64,000 bases of DNA from Yersinia aleksiciae (GTDB lineage: Bacteria > Pseudomonadota > Gammaproteobacteria > Enterobacterales > Enterobacteriaceae): the NCBI RefSeq assembly GCF_001047675.1, contig NZ_CP011975.1, positions 2,582,073 to 2,646,072 of the forward strand, given 5' to 3'. A model generated the notes under the pieces. It was not told the DNA's origin and made no database searches. It saw nothing but the letters and a program-made list of their open reading frames with translations. The position numbers were made by a program, and so were the translations under genes. This document shows, piece after piece, positions 9,208 through 24,765 of the stretch; positions within the stretch are counted from its first letter, which is position 1, and each line of letters begins with the position of its first letter.

Positions 9208-9270
9208 GAGGACAGGCGGAACGAGCCTCCAGGGACGGATTTACGGCGTCTTTACGATCTGCCTGTTCTC
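9208..9270. repeat. Long stem-loop in the rraB/acetyltransferase intergenic region
   Basis: GAGGACAGGCGGA (9208-9220) pairs with TCTGCCTGTTCTC (9258-9270), allowing G-U pairs, around a 37-base loop. The surrounding 190 bases between the ERIC array and the next gene contain no ORF. It looks like a palindromic intergenic repeat of the Yersinia type, but I cannot confirm family membership. Confidence 0.45.
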
Positions 9271-9335
9271 TCCGCTACGGGTGCATTTTCAATAACCTCA
9301 GAGGTCATGCATCCTGATATTGTAGCGAGAGGAAG

Positions 9336-9839
9336 TTAAAGCATTTTCAGCATTGTCACTTCGCAATCCACATGACCGGTGTTGCCCATCGGCCCGCCGA
9401 TATGCTCAAAACCTAATCTTTCATATAAGCCTACCGCGCTGGTCAGGCTGGCGGTGGTTTCTAGATAGCAGCGGCCAAAACCCTGCTGGCGAGCAAACTC
9501 TAGCGCCTGCAAGGCCAATTGCTTTGCCAAACCCTTACCGCGTAATATTGGCAGGAAGTACATTTTCTGCAATTCACACAGATCGATTTCACCCCCGGAC
9601 AACGGAGCGATACCCCCACCTCCGGCAATATTGCCGTCCACTTCAATCACCCAGTAAGCGCTGCGCGGCTGGCTATACAGCTCATATAAGTGATCCAGAT
9701 TCGGATCAGACACGGTATAGCCTTTATCTGCGCTCAGACCAAACTCAGCCGAGACGTCGCGGATAACATTGGCGATAGCGAGATTGTCTGCTGCGGTGAT
9801 GGGGCGCACCAGCAGGTGGAGAGATATAGCTGTGGTCAT
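9336..9839 (-). CDS. yjgM: GNAT-family N-acetyltransferase (YjgM-like)
   Basis: A 167-residue acetyltransferase. The acetyl-CoA-binding core is visible as [27 protein letters not shown] (about residues 89-115), with the R/Q-x-x-G-x-G/A motif as RGKGLA, and motif B as [37 protein letters not shown]. In E. coli yjgM lies between rraB and valS, as here. The substrate is unknown. It is probably monocistronic, flanked on both sides by ERIC-type repeats. E. coli yjgN, which normally follows yjgM, is missing from this interval. Confidence 0.8.
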   Translation of the reverse strand: MTTAISLHLLVRPITAADNLAIANVIRDVSAEFGLSADKGYTVSDPNLDHLYELYSQPRSAYWVIEVDGNIAGGGGIAPLSGGEIDLCELQKMYFLPILRGKGLAKQLALQALEFARQQGFGRCYLETTASLTSAVGLYERLGFEHIGGPMGNTGHVDCEVTMLKML

Positions 9840-9885
9840 GCTCTATAAGCCCAAAGGTAATAACTTAGTCATAATCTGTAATACC

Positions 9886-9957
9886 ATCTATACCTGTCAT
9901 ACTTCAAGCTGCATGTGCGTTGGCCGCCTTCCTACAACTCAAATTATTTAAGGTATG
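9886..9957. repeat. Short ERIC variant lacking the central core
   Basis: The segment from about 9895 carries the outer ERIC-type arms (CATACTTCAAGCTGCATG and, later, CAACTCAAATTATTTA) with the internal core deleted. The same outer arms with the core present occur at 41866-41988, so this is best read as a deletion variant. Confidence 0.6.
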
Positions 9958-9985
9958 ACACTGAATTAATGCAATGGTAAAAAGT

Positions 9986-10014
9986 TGGGGGCCAGATGAT
10001 CATGGCCCCCAGTG
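9986..10014 (-). terminator. valS terminator
   Basis: GGGGGCCA and TGGCCCCC form a strong stem just downstream of the valS stop. On the minus strand the stem is followed by AACTTTTTACC. Confidence 0.8.
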
Positions 10015-10039
10015 AGTACTTACTTTATGTCAGATAAGA

Positions 10040-12937
10040 TTACAGTGCGGCGATAGTCGCTTGCTGCTCAATTAACTTCTGTTTGGCTTCAGCACAGGCG
10101 GCCATTCTCTCGCGCTCTTTGGCAACCACGGCTTCTGGCGCGCGCGCCACAAAACCTTCATTACTGAGTTTGCCTTCGATGCGCTCAATTTCCGCTTCCA
10201 GCTTCGCCACTTCCTTCGCCAGACGATCCAACTCGGTGGCTTTATCGATCAAGCCCGCCATTGGGATTAGTACTTCTGCACCTTCAACCAACTTGGTCAC
10301 TGAGACTGGGCCTTTATCACCGTCAGCTAACAGGGTGAGAGAGGACAAGCGAGCCAGCGACTGGATAAAACTCTGGTTTTCCAGCACTCGGCGTTGAGCT
10401 TCAGCGCTCGCGCCACGCAGCATCACATCCAGTGGTTTACCCGGCGCAATGTTCATTTCTGCACGGATATTACGCACGGCAATGATGGTCTGCTTGATCC
10501 ATTCCAAATCACTCAGCGCTTTCTCATCAACCTGATTGGCGTCATATTCAGGGAAAGGCTGCAACATAATGGTGTCTGCCGTAATACCTTTTAGGGTTTT
10601 AACCCGCTGCCAGATGGTTTCAGTGATGTAAGGAATGATCGGATGTGCCAGACGCAGCAGCGCCTCCAATACCTCAATCAGTGTATGGCGAGTCCCACGC
10701 AATTCAGCTTCAGAACCGCTGTTCATCACCGGTTTGGTCAGCTCCAGATACCAGTCACAGAACTGGTTCCAGGTGAATTCGTACAGAATACCGGCCGCCA
10801 AATCGAAGCGGTAAGTATCCATCGCTTCACGGTAGGCTTTGATGGTCTGATTGAATTCAGCCAGAATCCAGCGGTCAGCCAGTGACAGCACCATTTCGCC
10901 GCCATTCTGCCCGCAATCTTGCCCTTCGGTATTCATCAGCACGAAACGGCTGGCGTTCCATAGCTTGTTACAGAAGTTGCGATACCCTTCCAGACGCTTC
11001 ATGTCCCAGTTGATATCACGGCCCGTAGAGGCCAGTGCTGCCAGTGTGAAGCGCAGGGCGTCAGTACCGTGTGGCTCAATACCGTTCGGGAACTGCTTCT
11101 CGGTGCGCTTGCGGATTTTCTCTGCTAGCTGCGGCTGCATCATGTTGCCGGTACGTTTCTCCAGCAACTCTTCCAGCGAGATGCCGTCAACCATATCCAG
11201 TGGGTCGATGACGTTGCCTTTCGACTTGGACATTTTCTGCCCCTCGTCATCGCGGATCAGGCCAGTCATGTACACGGTTTTAAATGGCACTTGCGGCTTG
11301 CCATTTTCATCTTTCATAAAGTGCATGGTCAGCATGATCATGCGGGCAATCCAGAAGAAAATGATATCAAAGCCACTGACGACCACACTGGTCGGATGGA
11401 AGGTTTTCAGTGCTTCGGTCTGCTCAGGCCAGCCCAGTGTAGAGAAGGTCCACAGGCCAGATGAGAACCAGGTATCCAGCACATCTTCGTCTTGGCGTAA
11501 GGCGATTTCAGGGCCGAGGCTGTTTTCGCGGCGCACTTCAGCTTCATCGCGGCCCACGTACACTTTACCCTGCTCGTCATACCACGCTGGGATACGGTGA
11601 CCCCACCACAATTGACGGGAGATACACCAGTCCTGAATGTCGCGCATCCATGAGTAATACATGTTTTCGTACTGCTTAGGCACGAACTGAATCTCGCCGT
11701 TTTCCACCGCTTCAATGGCGACTTTCGCCAGCGGGGCTGTGCGGACATACCATTGGTCGGTCAGCATTGGCTCAATGACCACGCCACCACGGTCACCATA
11801 AGGCACCGTCAGGTCGTGCGGCTTAACCTCTTCCAGCAGGCCGAGTTTATCGAATTCAGCGACTACCGCTTTACGGGCCGCAAAGCGCTCAAGACCTTGG
11901 AACTGCTCTGGAATTGCGCCGCTGCAGGCATCGGTCGCTTCACCATGGGTATCAAACACTTCTGCTTCGGCGCGGATATCACCGTCGAAGGTCAGAATGT
12001 TGATCATCGGCAGGGCGTGGCGCTTGCCCACTTCATAGTCATTAAAGTCGTGGGCTGGCGTGATTTTTACGCAACCGGTACCTTTTTCCATATCGGCGTG
12101 TTCGTCACCGAGGATCGGAATACGACGGCCAACCAGTGGCAGGATCACTTCTTTGCCGATCAGATCTTTATAGCGTGGATCTTCTGGATTGACGGCAACA
12201 CCGGTATCGCCCAGCACGGTTTCCGGACGGGTGGTTGCCACCACCAGATAATCTTTGCCTTCAGCGGTTTTGGCACCATCGGCCAGCGGGTAACGCAGAT
12301 GCCACATTGAGCCTTTAGATTCGCGGTTTTCCACTTCCAGATCAGAGATGGCAGTGCGCAGTTTCGGATCCCAGTTCACCAGGCGTTTGCCACGGTAAAT
12401 CAGATCTTCTTTGTGCAGACGAACAAACACTTCTTTAACCGCATTAGACAGGCCATCGTCCATGGTGAAACGCTCGCGTTCCCAATCCACGGAGTTGCCC
12501 AAACGGCGCATCTGACGAGTGATGGTGCCGCCTGACTCGCCTTTCCACTGCCAAATTTTATCGATAAAGGCTTCACGGCCGTAATCGTGGCGAGTTTTGC
12601 CCTCTTCGGCGGCAATCTTGCGCTCAACCACCATTTGGGTGGCGATACCGGCGTGGTCAGTACCCGCTTGCCACAGAGTGTTTTTCCCCTGCATGCGCTG
12701 GTAGCGAATCAAGGTATCCATGATGGTCTGCTGGAAAGCATGACCCATGTGCAGGCTGCCAGTCACATTTGGCGGCGGGATCATAATGCAGTAGCTTTCT
12801 TTGCTCGTATCGCCGCTCGGCTTGAAATAACCCTGTTTTTCCCAGTGCTCATACAGCGGCTGTTCAATCTCTTGCGGGCTGTATGTCTTATCGAGGGACG
12901 GCTCAGTTTTGTCGATGCTAGAAGGTGTGTTTTCCAT
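10040..12937 (-). CDS. valS: Valyl-tRNA synthetase
   Basis: Charges tRNA-Val with valine; cytoplasmic class I synthetase. The HIGH-type motif is [15 protein letters not shown] (about residues 53-67) and the KMSKS loop is [14 protein letters not shown] (about residue 565). The editing domain lies between them ([20 protein letters not shown] near residue 230), and a C-terminal coiled-coil arm ends the protein ([20 protein letters not shown]). Length 965 residues against 951 in E. coli. It sits 12 bases after holC, so the two are probably co-transcribed, the common enterobacterial arrangement. Confidence 0.98.
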   Translation of the reverse strand: MENTPSSIDKTEPSLDKTYSPQEIEQPLYEHWEKQGYFKPSGDTSKESYCIMIPPPNVTGSLHMGHAFQQTIMDTLIRYQRMQGKNTLWQAGTDHAGIATQMVVERKIAAEEGKTRHDYGREAFIDKIWQWKGESGGTITRQMRRLGNSVDWERERFTMDDGLSNAVKEVFVRLHKEDLIYRGKRLVNWDPKLRTAISDLEVENRESKGSMWHLRYPLADGAKTAEGKDYLVVATTRPETVLGDTGVAVNPEDPRYKDLIGKEVILPLVGRRIPILGDEHADMEKGTGCVKITPAHDFNDYEVGKRHALPMINILTFDGDIRAEAEVFDTHGEATDACSGAIPEQFQGLERFAARKAVVAEFDKLGLLEEVKPHDLTVPYGDRGGVVIEPMLTDQWYVRTAPLAKVAIEAVENGEIQFVPKQYENMYYSWMRDIQDWCISRQLWWGHRIPAWYDEQGKVYVGRDEAEVRRENSLGPEIALRQDEDVLDTWFSSGLWTFSTLGWPEQTEALKTFHPTSVVVSGFDIIFFWIARMIMLTMHFMKDENGKPQVPFKTVYMTGLIRDDEGQKMSKSKGNVIDPLDMVDGISLEELLEKRTGNMMQPQLAEKIRKRTEKQFPNGIEPHGTDALRFTLAALASTGRDINWDMKRLEGYRNFCNKLWNASRFVLMNTEGQDCGQNGGEMVLSLADRWILAEFNQTIKAYREAMDTYRFDLAAGILYEFTWNQFCDWYLELTKPVMNSGSEAELRGTRHTLIEVLEALLRLAHPIIPYITETIWQRVKTLKGITADTIMLQPFPEYDANQVDEKALSDLEWIKQTIIAVRNIRAEMNIAPGKPLDVMLRGASAEAQRRVLENQSFIQSLARLSSLTLLADGDKGPVSVTKLVEGAEVLIPMAGLIDKATELDRLAKEVAKLEAEIERIEGKLSNEGFVARAPEAVVAKERERMAACAEAKQKLIEQQATIAAL

Positions 12938-12949
12938 TTTCTTTTTATT

Positions 12950-13399
12950 TCAATGAGTTGGCGGCGTTGCCGTGGTCAAGTGGAAGCCGACGCTGCGATA
13001 AGACTTATATCGGTCGCGCGCCAACTGTTTCAAATTTTCTTCGTAAGGGACGAAGTCTACCACTTCATGGAAAGCGGTGGCAAAACCTGCGAACTCGGGT
13101 AGCAGGCTAATCAGCAGGTCGCGAGGGGAATTCCCACGCCGTTCTGGCCAAGCTAATTCAACCGGTGCGCCATATTTTGGCCCTTCACCGGCCAGATTAT
13201 GCGGCACAAACTGGTCAGGTGCGCGCTGCCACAGGGCTTCATCTAGCCGCTGGGCCTGCTCTTCACTCTCACAGGCGATCAGCACCCGTTTGCCTGCCCG
13301 CCAACGTTCAGCCGCAACCTCGCAGGCCAATGCTTCATGAGCGCGCAGCTCACCGGCGGGCGTGTCGTGTTCGAGTAGGTAGAAGGTGGCGTTTTTCAT
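12950..13399 (-). CDS. holC: DNA polymerase III chi subunit
   Basis: A 149-residue protein starting MKNATFYLLEHD, matching HolC. The motifs RVLIACESEEQAQRLDEALWQ (about residues 39-59) and FVPHNLAGEGP (about residues 64-74) are characteristic. Chi links the clamp loader to single-stranded-DNA-binding protein at the replication fork. The pepA-holC-valS order is as in E. coli; a terminator after pepA gives holC-valS some independence. Confidence 0.95.
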   Translation of the reverse strand: MKNATFYLLEHDTPAGELRAHEALACEVAAERWRAGKRVLIACESEEQAQRLDEALWQRAPDQFVPHNLAGEGPKYGAPVELAWPERRGNSPRDLLISLLPEFAGFATAFHEVVDFVPYEENLKQLARDRYKSYRSVGFHLTTATPPTH

Positions 13400-13453
13400 G
13401 ATGTTATATGCTGTAACCTGTTTTTATGATTTTAACGAAACAACCATGACGTA

Positions 13454-13476
13454 AAAGGGCACGCAACGTGCCCTTC
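13454..13476 (-). terminator. Terminator between pepA and holC
   Basis: On the minus strand AAGGGCACG and CGTGCCCTT form a perfect stem followed by TTA. It lies 25 bases after the pepA stop. Confidence 0.8.
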
Positions 13477-13501
13477 AGATAACTTAGCTAAAACCTGACA
13501 A

Positions 13502-15293
<1,792 letters not shown>

Positions 15294-16388
15294 GTGATCA
15301 TCATTAGATATCTGGTACGGGAAACACTTAAGAGCCAAATTGCGATTCTGTTCATCCTGCTATTAATCTTCTTTAGTCAGAAGTTAGTACGGATATTAGG
15401 CGCTGCGGTTGACGGTGAAATCCCCACAAATCTGGTTTTATCCCTTTTGGGGCTCGGTGTGCCGGAAATGGCACAACTTATCCTACCATTAAGCCTATTT
15501 CTGGGCTTGTTGATGACCTTAGGTAAATTGTATACGGAGAGTGAAATCACCGTGATGCATGCCTGCGGCATGGGCAAAAAATCCCTGATTCTGGCGGCAT
15601 TGATTCTGGCGCTGGGCACTTCTGCGCTGGCGGCGGTCAATACCATCTGGCTTGGCCCCTGGTCGTCCAAACATCAAGACGAAGTGCTGAATGAAGCCAG
15701 AGCTAACCCCAGTCTCGCCGCATTGGCGGGGGGGCAATTTAAATCCTCAACCGATGGCAATTCGGCCTTATTTATCGGGAATGTGACGGGCAAAGAGTTC
15801 AACCGCGTATTTTTGGCACAATTGCGGCCAAACGGTAATCAGCGCCCCTCTGTGGTGGTGGCTGACAGCGGCCATATGACCGAGCGGCCGGATGGCTCGC
15901 AAGTGGTTATCCTCAACAAAGGCACCCGCTATGAGGGTACCGCGCTGCTGCGTGATTTCCGCATCACCGATTTTGTCGACTATCAGGCAATTATTGGGCA
16001 TCAAGAAGTGCAGCAAAACAGTAATGTGGCCGAGCAGATGACCATGAAACAGCTGTGGCGCTCGAATGAAGCGGACGCCCGTGCCGAGTTTCATTGGCGG
16101 CTAACCCTGATTGTATCGGTAGTTATCATGGCGCTGCTGGTCGTGCCGCTAAGTGCGGTTAACCCGCGTCAGGGCCGTGTCCTCAGCATGCTACCCGCGA
16201 TGTTGCTGTACTTGATTTTCTTCCTGTTGCAAAGCTCCCTGCGCTCGAATGCAGGTAACGGCAAGCTAGACCCACTGCTCTGGATGTGGACCGTGAATGG
16301 CATTTATCTGGCGATTGCGGTGATATTGAACCTGTGGGATGGCCTGCCGGCTCGTAAGTTACGTGCTCGATTGAGAGGTGCTGCCTGA
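15294..16388 (+). CDS. lptF: LPS export ABC transporter permease LptF
   Basis: Inner-membrane subunit of the LptB2FG complex that extracts lipopolysaccharide from the inner membrane and feeds the Lpt bridge. It has 364 residues and begins with a GTG codon (VIIIRYLVRETLKSQ). Membrane helices occupy about residues 15-120, followed by a periplasmic beta-jellyroll and C-terminal helices (WRLTLIVSVVIMALLVVPLSAVNPRQGR). Its stop overlaps the lptG start by one base, indicating translational coupling. Confidence 0.97.
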   Translation: MIIIRYLVRETLKSQIAILFILLLIFFSQKLVRILGAAVDGEIPTNLVLSLLGLGVPEMAQLILPLSLFLGLLMTLGKLYTESEITVMHACGMGKKSLILAALILALGTSALAAVNTIWLGPWSSKHQDEVLNEARANPSLAALAGGQFKSSTDGNSALFIGNVTGKEFNRVFLAQLRPNGNQRPSVVVADSGHMTERPDGSQVVILNKGTRYEGTALLRDFRITDFVDYQAIIGHQEVQQNSNVAEQMTMKQLWRSNEADARAEFHWRLTLIVSVVIMALLVVPLSAVNPRQGRVLSMLPAMLLYLIFFLLQSSLRSNAGNGKLDPLLWMWTVNGIYLAIAVILNLWDGLPARKLRARLRGAA

Positions 16389-17458
16389 TGTTTGGTGTAT
16401 TAGACCGTTATATCGGACGGACTATCCTCAATACCATCCTGATGACGTTATTCATGCTGGTATCACTGTCCGGCATCATCAAGTTTGTCGATCAGTTGCG
16501 TAAAGTCGGGCAGGGCGATTACTCAGCGGCGTCCGCTGGCATGTACACCTTGCTCAGTGTCCCAAAGGATATCGAGATATTCTTCCCGATGGCGGCACTG
16601 TTAGGCGCATTGCTGGGCCTTGGCACATTAGCGACCCGCAGTGAGCTGGTGGTCATGCAGGCATCGGGATTTACCCGCATGCAAATCGCTGCTGCGGTGA
16701 TGAAAACCGCTATTCCGCTGGTGTTGCTGACCATGGCAATCGGCGAATGGGTGGCACCGCAAGGCGAGCAGATGGCGCGCAACTTCCGCGCACAGCAGAT
16801 GTACGGTGGCTCACTGCTGTCAACCCAGTCTGGTTTGTGGGCAAAAGATGGCTCTGATTTTATCTATATTCAGCGGGTGTCGGGTGACAAGGAGCTGACG
16901 GGCGTCAATATTTATCACTTTGATAAACAAGATCGCCTGTTGTCGGTTCGTTATGCGGCGACAGCCACTTACGAAGGTAATCTGTGGCGCTTATCGCAAG
17001 TTGATGAATCTGATTTAAGCAACCCGACTCAGGTGACGGGCTCGCAGACATTGACCGGCGAGTGGAAGACCAACCTGACACCTGAGAAGCTGGGTGTAGT
17101 TGCCATGAATCCAGATTCACTCTCCATCAGTGGGCTGCATGATTACAGTAAATACCTGCGGCAAAGTGGTCAGGAATCAAGCCGCTACGAACTGAATATG
17201 TGGGGCAAGATATTTGCACCATTCTCGGTGGCGGTAATGATGCTGATGGCGCTGTCATTTATTTTTGGCCCATTACGCAGTGTGCCGATGGGTGTCCGGG
17301 TTGTCACCGGCATCTTCTTTGGCTTTGTTTTCTACGTACTGGATCAGATTTTTGGCCCACTGAGCCTGGTTTACAGCATCCCGCCCGTCATTGGCGCGCT
17401 GCTGCCAAGTATACTTTTCCTCCTAATCAGTGTTTATTTGCTGCTAAAACGGCGTTGA
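16388..17458 (+). CDS. lptG: LPS export ABC transporter permease LptG
   Basis: Partner of LptF in LPS export, 356 residues. N-terminal MFGVLDRYIGRTILNTILMTL is characteristic. Four early membrane segments are followed by a periplasmic domain and C-terminal helices ending VIGALLPSILFLLISVYLLLKRR. The ATPase LptB and the other Lpt genes are encoded elsewhere, as is usual. It is followed 101 bases later by tRNA-Leu. Confidence 0.97.
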   Translation: MFGVLDRYIGRTILNTILMTLFMLVSLSGIIKFVDQLRKVGQGDYSAASAGMYTLLSVPKDIEIFFPMAALLGALLGLGTLATRSELVVMQASGFTRMQIAAAVMKTAIPLVLLTMAIGEWVAPQGEQMARNFRAQQMYGGSLLSTQSGLWAKDGSDFIYIQRVSGDKELTGVNIYHFDKQDRLLSVRYAATATYEGNLWRLSQVDESDLSNPTQVTGSQTLTGEWKTNLTPEKLGVVAMNPDSLSISGLHDYSKYLRQSGQESSRYELNMWGKIFAPFSVAVMMLMALSFIFGPLRSVPMGVRVVTGIFFGFVFYVLDQIFGPLSLVYSIPPVIGALLPSILFLLISVYLLLKRR

Positions 17459-17559
17459 TGGCGGTTTTTTCAACACTTAGACTAAACTTGATGGGATAAC
17501 AGTTGCATGCGGATCATTGGTAGGTATAATTCACCTCGTTCTCCGCATACTACTTCAGT

Positions 17560-17644
17560 GCCGAAGTGGCGAAATCGGTAGACGCAGTTGATTCAAAATC
17601 AACCGCCGCGAGGCATGCCGGTTCGATTCCGGCCTTCGGCACCA
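17560..17644 (+). tRNA. leuX: tRNA-Leu (anticodon CAA)
   Basis: An 85-base class II tRNA: acceptor GCCGAAG pairs with CTTCGGC, CCA is encoded, a long variable arm is present, and TTCGATTCC forms the T loop. The anticodon loop TTCAAAA gives anticodon CAA, decoding UUG. Sequence and position after lptG match E. coli leuX, a well-known integration hot spot. Confidence 0.97.
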
Positions 17645-17653
17645 TTAGTATGA

Positions 17654-17685
17654 AAATCAAGTCACCGCAAGGTGGCTTTTTTTTT
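17654..17685 (+). terminator. tRNA-Leu terminator
   Basis: GTCACC, a GCAA loop and GGTGGC, followed by nine T residues: a canonical intrinsic terminator ten bases after the tRNA. Confidence 0.9.
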
Positions 17686-17832
17686 GCCTAAAATCCAGTC
17701 CCCGCAAGGCTTTGCCCCGCTTTTCAGTCAATATAAGTCAACCTGATTCAATCTACATCAACTGACTGATGTGGGTACATTTGCGGGTACCTATCCACAC
17801 CCAAGGGATTAAATCCCTATCCTCGTGATAAC
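17686..17832. other. Left border of the tRNA-Leu island, possible decayed integrase leader
   Basis: No gene. The stretch around 17770-17800 has two GGGTAC-containing repeats (TGGGTACATTTGCGGGTACC), reminiscent of sequences ahead of P4-type integrase genes inserted at tRNA genes. No integrase follows; the sequence is cut by the IS3-family element at 17833. The integrase reading is inference. Confidence 0.35.
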
Positions 17833-17904
17833 TGAAGTGGTTTACTGAATTTGGCCACCTGAACAGAGGTGATATGCTTACCTCAGAACAACACAGGTGC
17901 ACCA

Positions 17905-18167
17905 ATGAAAAGAAGAAATTTAAGTCCTGAATTCAAACGTGAATCCGCTCAGTTAGTTGTCGACCAAAATTACACCGTTTCTGACGCCGCTAAGGCTATG
18001 GATGTAGGTCTTTCCACGATGACTAAATGGGTAAAACAGCTGCGTGATGAACGGCAGGGCAAAACGCCAAAAACCTCTCCTATCACACCGGAACAAATCG
18101 AAATACGTGAGCTAAAGAAAAAACTACAACGTATTGAAATGGAAAATGAAATATTAAAAAAGGCTAC
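17905..18167 (+). pseudogene. IS3-family transposase OrfA, interrupted by IS30
   Basis: Starts [19 protein letters not shown] and contains the helix-turn-helix ([19 protein letters not shown]) and leucine-zipper ([21 protein letters not shown]) of OrfA. The reading frame is broken at the IS30 insertion after codon 87 and runs on into IS30 sequence. Without IS30 it would end a few codons later, after the slippery heptamer AAAAAAG. The truncated product should not give transposase. Confidence 0.88.
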
Positions 18168-21558
<3,391 letters not shown>

Positions 21559-21562
<4 letters not shown>

Positions 21563-23073
21563 TGCTTCTCGCCATCTGCAATCTGGGCTGTAGCTGCTGC
21601 TATTAAGGATTCTTCTATACTGGATTCGAAAACTGGTAATCCTGCCGAAAATGCAGCAACCAGTTGTCCGAAGGTACCTAGTACATATTCCCCACTCTCA
21701 GTTGCAAAGATACTATGGCGCTTACCGTGGCGAAGCACATCATCCCATAAGTACACGAAGAGCTTGTAACAGAGTGTATCGTATGCTGATTGGCTATCAC
21801 ATAGATCATTTACGGATAAGAAGCGATGACCAAGGAGACGATCTTCGGGAACACCTAGTGTCATTAGTCTTTCGTTGATTATTTTTGCAAAGTTTTTCCA
21901 TTCGATTTCACAAGTTCTTCCTTGCACAGGAATAGTTAAAGTGCCTAGGGTCGCCTTTGTGTAGTCAATAGACATATATTTTATAGCCCAGCGACGCTTA
22001 AATGCTGTATCTAATGAATTTACTCCTTGGTCACTGCTGTTCATTGTTGCCAGAATGGTCAGATTTGCAGGGAGAGAAAGTTTTTCGATCTGTTCCGAAA
22101 TATTTTCGTTAATATAATCTAGCATATCTGGGTCGATATCAATTTCATACATACTATCAGGATCAAGCAGTTGGAACAGATCACCAAATACCGCAGCTGC
22201 TGGGGCCCTGTTGATTTCCTCAATAATCAGGAACACACTCTGGTTTTTATTATTCTTTGCTTGAATATAAGCGTTCGTGAATGGTCCTGGCCGAAATTCG
22301 TAATGAATGCTTCTGATTTCACCGTCATTAACCATTCTTGGCCTCAAACTTCCTACGAAATCACTATATTGCATATCGGGATGGAATACGGTACGTACTT
22401 TCGTCGCTCCATTAGTCTCCTGTTCGATTGAGTAGCTTTTACCTGTTCCTGGCGCCCCGAGGTAAATTGTGTTCTTCTTTTTTCCCAGAACTGCAAGGTC
22501 CGAAGCCGATGCTTGTGTCCCTACTGGAGGTGTTGAAATAGTGAAGTCGGAAATTACTTGCTCAAGGAAATCAATTGCAGCTTGGATATTCTGATTGCTA
22601 AACGGCATCAGCTCGTCGAGATTTTGTGGTTCTTGCTTGGTAGCAATATGTACGATTCTCGAGATTACATTGAAAAAGAGCTTGGACTGTTCCCCTGCAA
22701 CAACTTTTGCCCTAGGGTAACTAAGTACATTCCCTGCGAGTACTCGGATCATTTTTTCGAAATATTTCCATTCTGTACACTCGACTGGGCCTGAAGTTTC
22801 GATGCTATCAAATGTACGCTGATCATCAGTTTGAATGTTTTTAATGCGAGTAGGAACTTCCACTGAATAAATAATAAACTGCTTGGCTTTTTCATTATCA
22901 CGGATGTCTTTCAATGATTGGAGAATGCATTGAAATGAGACGTCATGAACTTTGCCTGACGAATTTTCGATCTCAAAAAAAGAACCAGTGTTGAGGAAAA
23001 TCACCTTGAAAACAGATATGCCATTCCATCTATCATTTTGAGTTTGTAGTTGCTGTATTTGTTCTCGTGACAT
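21559..23073 (-). CDS. LlaJI-like restriction subunit with McrB-type AAA NTPase (R1)
   Basis: A 504-residue protein. The N-terminal about 190 residues are probably for DNA recognition. The AAA module follows: Walker A YLGAPGTGKSYSIE, the HPDMQYSDFVGSLRP segment, Walker B VFLIIEEINRAPAAAVFGDLFQLLD and the sensor region LATMNSSDQGVNSLDTAFKRRW. These are the McrB features; McrB-like enzymes use GTP to translocate before cleavage by the McrC-like partner. The start is ATG 23073 because GGAGGAAACT precedes it; the longer frame has no such signal. First gene of the R operon, divergent from the methyltransferase across 113 bases. Confidence 0.8.
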
Positions 23074-23121
23074 AGTTTCCTCCGAGTGGCTGGTTTTCCA
23101 TTCCATTCGCCATTAGGCGTA

Positions 23122-23150
23122 TTGACTGATCAAGTGTACAGTGATATTCT
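23122..23150 (+). promoter_or_regulatory. Promoter of the methyltransferase gene with overlapping short palindrome
   Basis: TTGACT (23122-23127), a 17-base spacer and TATTCT (23145-23150) make a plausible sigma-70 promoter 36 bases before the methyltransferase start. ACTG and CAGT (23125-23142) form a loose inverted repeat inside it that could be an operator for the enzyme's own HTH domain. Unproven. Confidence 0.5.
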
Positions 23151-23186
23151 TTTCGCCGGGAATGAAACCGGATAAGATCAACTTAA

Positions 23187-24503
23187 ATGAATAATCAAAA
23201 TAAAGCACAGTATATCAAAAATTTGAGGGAAAGATTAGGCCTTGGTCGTACAGAATTTGCTAATCTGCTTGGGCTAAGTTCAACAGGTGAGAGGACTGTT
23301 CGCGGTTGGGAGGAGGAGGAACATGTTCCCTCTGCCACAAAATGGCATGCGATTCTCGAGGTTGAGCAACAGATGGTTTCATACTTGGATAAAGCCCCTT
23401 TACGCCAGCAGCCTGCAAGTGAATCTGAATTTACATTTATTGATCTATTCGCTGGTATTGGTGGTATCCGTTTACCTTATCAACAGCAAGGTGGTCACTG
23501 TGTTTTTTCCTCCGAATGGGATAAATTTTCCCAGAAAACTTATCTAACTAATTTTGGTGAAATGCCACATGGTGATATCACTAAGATTAAAGCCTCTGAT
23601 ATTCCAGACCATGACGTCCTTCTTGGTGGATTCCCCTGCCAAGCATTTTCCCAAGCAGGTCTGAAAAGAGGCTTCAACGATACACGAGGAACTATGTTCT
23701 TCGAAATCCAGCGGATCTTAGCGGTCAAACGTCCTAAAGTATTCATGTTAGAGAACGTCAAACAACTCCAAGGGCATGACAAAGGGCGTACGCTGAAGAC
23801 GATTTTGGACATCCTTAAGGGTGAGGGTTCCCATGACATTCCGAGTGATATCCCGATCAGTGAGGATACCCGTCAGGCGTTATCCGTGAAACTTAACTAT
23901 TGGGTTGATTACAAAGTGCTCCGTGCCAGAGATTTCGGTGCTCCTCAGAACCGTGAACGCATCTTCATTGTCGGCTTTGACAAAGATTATTTCGATGAGG
24001 TGGATTTTGACAGCGTCTTTAATTGGCCAAAACCACCTATGCGGCCGACTAAAGTTGGTGACATTTTGGAGGACTTGAGCAAATTACCTGCATCAGAAGA
24101 CAAATACACAATCTCCGACAAACTCTGGGCAGGTCACCAAAAGCGTAAACTTGAACATGAAAAAAAAGGCAATGGTTTTGGCTATTCGCTTTTCGGCGAA
24201 AATAGTGAATATACCAACACCATCAGTGCCCGTTATTACAAAGATGGTTCTGAAATTTTGATCGACCAATCTCATCAGGGAAAAAATCCGAGGAAACTAA
24301 CCCCTCGCGAATGCGCACGCCTCCAAGGGTTTCCTGAGGAATATATCGTAGATGCCGTTTCCCATGGGCAGATCTACAAGCAGTTCGGAAACTCGGTCTG
24401 TATGAACGTCATACATGCGGTAGCGGAACAGTTAGTTAAGGCCATGAAAACTGCAGCAGAATTGACTGCTAAAAACAAAAGTTATAAGCAGACTGGAAGC
24501 TGA
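23187..24503 (+). CDS. DNA (cytosine-5-)-methyltransferase with N-terminal HTH
   Basis: The modification enzyme of the restriction system, 438 residues. Residues about 8-70 form an HTH-like domain (LRERLGLGRTEFANLLGLS...VRGWEEEE). The C5-methyltransferase motifs follow: motif I FIDLFAGIGGIRLPY, motif IV GGFPCQAFSQAG with the catalytic Cys (about residue 151), motif VI MLENVK, motif VIII QNRERIFIVGF and motif X YKQFGNSVCMNVI. An HTH fused to the enzyme is known in M.EcoRII/M.SsoII-type enzymes that repress their own gene. Classical LlaJI systems carry two C5 enzymes for an asymmetric site; only this one is present here. Confidence 0.9.
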   Translation: MNNQNKAQYIKNLRERLGLGRTEFANLLGLSSTGERTVRGWEEEEHVPSATKWHAILEVEQQMVSYLDKAPLRQQPASESEFTFIDLFAGIGGIRLPYQQQGGHCVFSSEWDKFSQKTYLTNFGEMPHGDITKIKASDIPDHDVLLGGFPCQAFSQAGLKRGFNDTRGTMFFEIQRILAVKRPKVFMLENVKQLQGHDKGRTLKTILDILKGEGSHDIPSDIPISEDTRQALSVKLNYWVDYKVLRARDFGAPQNRERIFIVGFDKDYFDEVDFDSVFNWPKPPMRPTKVGDILEDLSKLPASEDKYTISDKLWAGHQKRKLEHEKKGNGFGYSLFGENSEYTNTISARYYKDGSEILIDQSHQGKNPRKLTPRECARLQGFPEEYIVDAVSHGQIYKQFGNSVCMNVIHAVAEQLVKAMKTAAELTAKNKSYKQTGS

Positions 24504-24765
24504 TATCGGACGGGCTGGAAAAGTGACATGATAGACCCCATAGATCTCAGTGTGGTGAAGGGGGTATCTATAGGCTCGGGAGCACTCCACTCCAGTGAGA
24601 CTCGGAATCGTCTAGGAAACTAGGATCTATTCAGCCACTACATATTGATCCACAGGCGAGTCAAAAGCCAGACGCCATATTATAGAGTAAATACACCGAC
24701 CCTCACCAACCCCCAATAATCCCGCTCCCTTTTCTCCGTAGGAAGCGGAATTGACCTGAGTTAAC
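24504..24765. other. Non-coding segment after the methyltransferase
   Basis: 262 bases with no convincing ORF. A loose inverted repeat (ATAGACCCC at about 24531 and GGGGGTATCTAT at about 24561) could end the methyltransferase transcript. Nothing else recognisable. Confidence 0.3.
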
